Source of the DNA: Salinilacustrithrix sp003476595
GTDB lineage: Bacteria > Actinomycetota > Acidimicrobiia > Acidimicrobiales > Salinilacustritrichaceae
Direction of reading: 5' to 3'
Length of the DNA: 64,000 nt
Assembly (NCBI GenBank): GCA_963972525.1
Contig: CAXAUZ010000019.1
Location: 9,902-73,901 of the forward strand
In this document: positions 62,201 to 64,000 of the stretch, one piece after another
Layout of the letters: the number at the start of each line of letters is the position of its first letter
Position numbering within the stretch: the first letter of the stretch is position 1
The notes under the pieces: model-generated
Told to the model about the DNA's origin: nothing
Seen by the model: the letters and a program-made list of their open reading frames with translations, nothing else
The model's database searches: none
Translations under genes and position numbers: made by a program

Positions 62201-63295
62201 CGTCGCCCCCGGTGATCGAAGGTCCTCGGTGACCGTCGTGCGCTCCTCGGGCGCGCCGGCGGGCGGGTCGTCGGCGTCGAGCTGCACGTCGAAGGGTGCC
62301 TCCGGCAGCGCCGACCGCTCGACCGCCACGACGTAGGCCTCCGGGTTGGCGTCGTCGTTGCAGCCCTGGTGCACGCCGGGGATGACGAAGTCGCCGTGCA
62401 CCAGCTGGCGATCGAGGTCGAAGACGACGTCGTCCATCCGGATCTCGCAGCCCGAGCCGTAGACCGCCCCGAACCAGATCACGACCTCGTCATCGAAGTC
62501 GACCTCCGGCGGGTCGCCGTCCAGGCCCGCCTGCTGCCACAGGGCGTCGTACTGCTCCTCGGTCGTGGCGACGCCGGTGCGGTACGAGTCTCCGGTCCGG
62601 TCGGTGCCGAGGAGGCGCCACCCCTCCCCTGCCTCCGGCTGCGGGGCAGGTCGGATCACGTCCTCCGGCTCCACGCCGATGACGCAGAGCCGGGGGCCGG
62701 CGAAGGGGGCGAGCGGGGCAAGCCGCTCCTCGATCAGCTCACCGACCCACACCTCGACCAGGCCGGTGTGGACGCCGTGGCTGCCACCCACGTCGAAACC
62801 GGCATCGCGCATGGCGCCGAACGCCTCGTCCCGCAGCGCGGTCAGCTCCGCCTCGGTCCACTCGACGGGGACGGCCACCACGCCGACGCCCGGGAACCGC
62901 TCCTCCAGGTCGGCCTGGCGCGCCTCGGCCCCTTCGCTGAACGCCACCGACAGCCAGCCGTTGTGCTCCCGGTCGATCCAGATGTCCTCGAAGCCGGGCT
63001 GGTCCACCGCCCAGGCCCGGACCTGCTCCACCGGCATCTCGTTCGCGATGTAGACCGGCTCGTCCCGGTACCAGTCCTCCGGGGCCGACACGAGGGACCT
63101 CTCGGTCGGGCAGCGCTGGAGGCCGAACGGGAGCTCGCCGCCGGACGGGACGGACCCGACCGGTTCGGTCGGTTCGGTCGCGGTCGTCGAGGGCTCCGCC
63201 GTCCCCGGGGCCCCGTCGGCCTGCACCGAGGCCTCGTCGTCGCCGCACGCCGCGAGGAGCAGCACGAGCACCAGGATCGAGCACCGCCGGAGCAT
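62189..63295 (-). CDS. Secreted lipoprotein of unknown function
   Basis: 368 residues. A lipoprotein signal peptide is followed by the lipobox LLAAC and a Thr/Pro/Glu-rich linker, so the protein is anchored outside the membrane. The mature part has two similar-looking halves of mixed alpha/beta type and several Cys (LQRCPTERS, LCVIGVEPED, GSGCEIRMDD, HQGCNDDANPE) that could form disulfides. I do not recognise the family. The ATG at 63295 is preceded by CAGACT at 9 nt; GTGs at 63298 and 63301 are alternatives. Confidence 0.75.
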   Translation of the reverse strand: MLRRCSILVLVLLLAACGDDEASVQADGAPGTAEPSTTATEPTEPVGSVPSGGELPFGLQRCPTERSLVSAPEDWYRDEPVYIANEMPVEQVRAWAVDQPGFEDIWIDREHNGWLSVAFSEGAEARQADLEERFPGVGVVAVPVEWTEAELTALRDEAFGAMRDAGFDVGGSHGVHTGLVEVWVGELIEERLAPLAPFAGPRLCVIGVEPEDVIRPAPQPEAGEGWRLLGTDRTGDSYRTGVATTEEQYDALWQQAGLDGDPPEVDFDDEVVIWFGAVYGSGCEIRMDDVVFDLDRQLVHGDFVIPGVHQGCNDDANPEAYVVAVERSALPEAPFDVQLDADDPPAGAPEERTTVTEDLRSPGATIPG

Positions 63296-63365
63296 CACCA
63301 CAGCAGTCTGACGTCCCGCCCGACCGGCTGGTTCCCGCCGTTGGTTGCGGCTGTTGCCAGGGCCG

Positions 63366-63371
63366 TAACCT
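63366..63371 (+). promoter_or_regulatory. -10 box TAACCT of the methylmalonyl-CoA mutase gene
   Basis: Ends 7 nt before ATG 63379. Confidence 0.5.
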
Positions 63372-63378
63372 CCGACCC

Positions 63379-64000
63379 ATGGCCGATCATGCCGAAGGTT
63401 TCGACGCCCCCGACCTCGACCGGTGGAAGGCGGATGCCGAGAAGGAGCTGCGGGGCAAGCCCCTCGACGAGCTGACCTGGACCACGCCCGAGGGCATCGA
63501 GGTCAAGCCGCTCTACACCGAGGCCGACCTCGAGGGCCTGAGCCACCTCGGCGGGCTGCCGGGCCAGGCGCCCTACGTCCGTGGCCCCTACGCCTCGATG
63601 TACACGAACCGGGCCTGGACGCTGCGCCAGTACGCCGGCTTCTCCACCGCCGAGGAGTCCAACGCCTTCTACCGTCGCAACCTCGCCGCCGGCCAGCGTG
63701 GCCTGTCGGTCGCCTTCGACCTCGCCACCCACCGCGGCTACGACTCCGACCACCCCCGGGTCGTCGGCGACGTGGGCAAGGCGGGCGTGGCCATCGACTC
63801 GGTCGAGGACGCCAAGATCCTCTTCGACGGCATCCCGCTCGACCAGATGTCGGTGTCGATGACCATGAACGGCGCCGTGCTGCCGACGATGGCCAACTAC
63901 ATCGTCGCCGCCGAGGAGCAGGGGGTGAGCCAGGACCAGCTCGCCGGGACCATCCAGAACGACATCCTCAAGGAGTTCATGGTCCGCAACACCTACATCT
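63379..64000 (+). CDS. Methylmalonyl-CoA mutase, large subunit (N-terminal part)
   Basis: The first 207 residues of a B12-dependent mutase large subunit; the rest lies beyond the window. LDRWKADAEKEL, the substrate channel GPYASMYTNRAWTLRQYAGF, SVAFDLATHRGYDSDHP and SVSMTMNGAVLP are the mutase barrel's N-terminal features. GFSTAEESN followed by FYRRNLAAGQRGLSVAFD is family-typical. It links methylmalonyl-CoA to succinyl-CoA and, with the carboxylase at 56675, suggests propionate metabolism. Leaderless start. Confidence 0.95.
   Translation, partial: MADHAEGFDAPDLDRWKADAEKELRGKPLDELTWTTPEGIEVKPLYTEADLEGLSHLGGLPGQAPYVRGPYASMYTNRAWTLRQYAGFSTAEESNAFYRRNLAAGQRGLSVAFDLATHRGYDSDHPRVVGDVGKAGVAIDSVEDAKILFDGIPLDQMSVSMTMNGAVLPTMANYIVAAEEQGVSQDQLAGTIQNDILKEFMVRNTYI

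Overview
This 64 kb window is very GC-rich bacterial chromosome coding for ordinary high-GC actinobacterial proteins. An actinomycete-type gene set (DUF3499, DUF5719 beside a giant GT2, LpdA-like flavoprotein, F420 genes cofD/cofE, AccA3-type carboxylase) and the order ahcY / Trm112 / SIS sugar isomerase / phosphomannomutase / DUF3499 / F420 genes / sugar genes / LCP protein / birA / accA3 / lpdA resemble the stretch around Rv3248c-Rv3303c of Mycobacterium tuberculosis as I remember it. I infer an Actinomycetota chromosome, most likely an early-branching class such as Acidimicrobiia. No rRNA, tRNA, CRISPR, insertion sequence or prophage was seen. There is no stretch of more than 300 bases without a gene.

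Layout. 1-3.7 kb: SDR (cut by the window edge), a carboxymuconolactone-decarboxylase-like protein and a PAS-GGDEF-EAL protein in one operon. 3.8-5.6 kb: a small acidic protein and ahcY with a structured leader. 5.6-10.7 kb: three related GT-C-like membrane proteins in alternating orientation. 10.7-14.7 kb: a SelW-like protein with an in-frame UGA (probable selenoprotein), a phosphosugar isomerase, a Trm112-like protein and a flippase-phosphomannomutase fusion. 14.9-23.8 kb: ABC exporter, GtrA-GT2 fusion, large membrane protein, CPBP protease, DUF3499 and ftsH. 23.9-29.5 kb: thioredoxin-like protein, DUF5719 protein and a giant GT2-membrane protein. 30-44 kb: surface-glycan genes (five GT4, two small GT2, rmd, gmd, a nucleotidyltransferase, a degenerate SDR) with cofD-cofE embedded in the operon. 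44-51.8 kb: crotonase, then uxs, ugd, rmlD, rmlB, rmlC, rmlA and an LCP ligase. 51.9-64 kb: pabB, DEAD-box helicase, pabC, birA, accA3-type carboxylase, pterin dehydratase-VOC fusion, LpdA-like enzyme, FetAB-like exporter, a lipoprotein and the start of methylmalonyl-CoA mutase.

How it works together. The centre of the window makes activated sugars (GDP-mannose and GDP-6-deoxyhexose, dTDP-L-rhamnose, UDP-glucuronate and UDP-xylose), assembles them with GT4/GT2/GT-C enzymes, and probably exports and attaches the polymer (flippase-like domain, ABC exporter, LCP protein). The carboxylase, its biotin ligase and methylmalonyl-CoA mutase point to propionyl-CoA/methylmalonyl-CoA metabolism.

Two sequence-level themes stand out. 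First, most operon-leading genes carry a TANNNT -10 box 6-9 nt before the start codon with no Shine-Dalgarno, so their mRNAs are probably leaderless; I used this to choose many starts. In four places the stop codon of the upstream gene is itself the first half of that -10 box. Second, a SelW-family gene of 93 codons has a UGA in its CxxU redox motif followed by a hairpin with the same GGUCU loop as the E. coli fdhF SECIS; read conventionally it would be missed as a 17-residue peptide.
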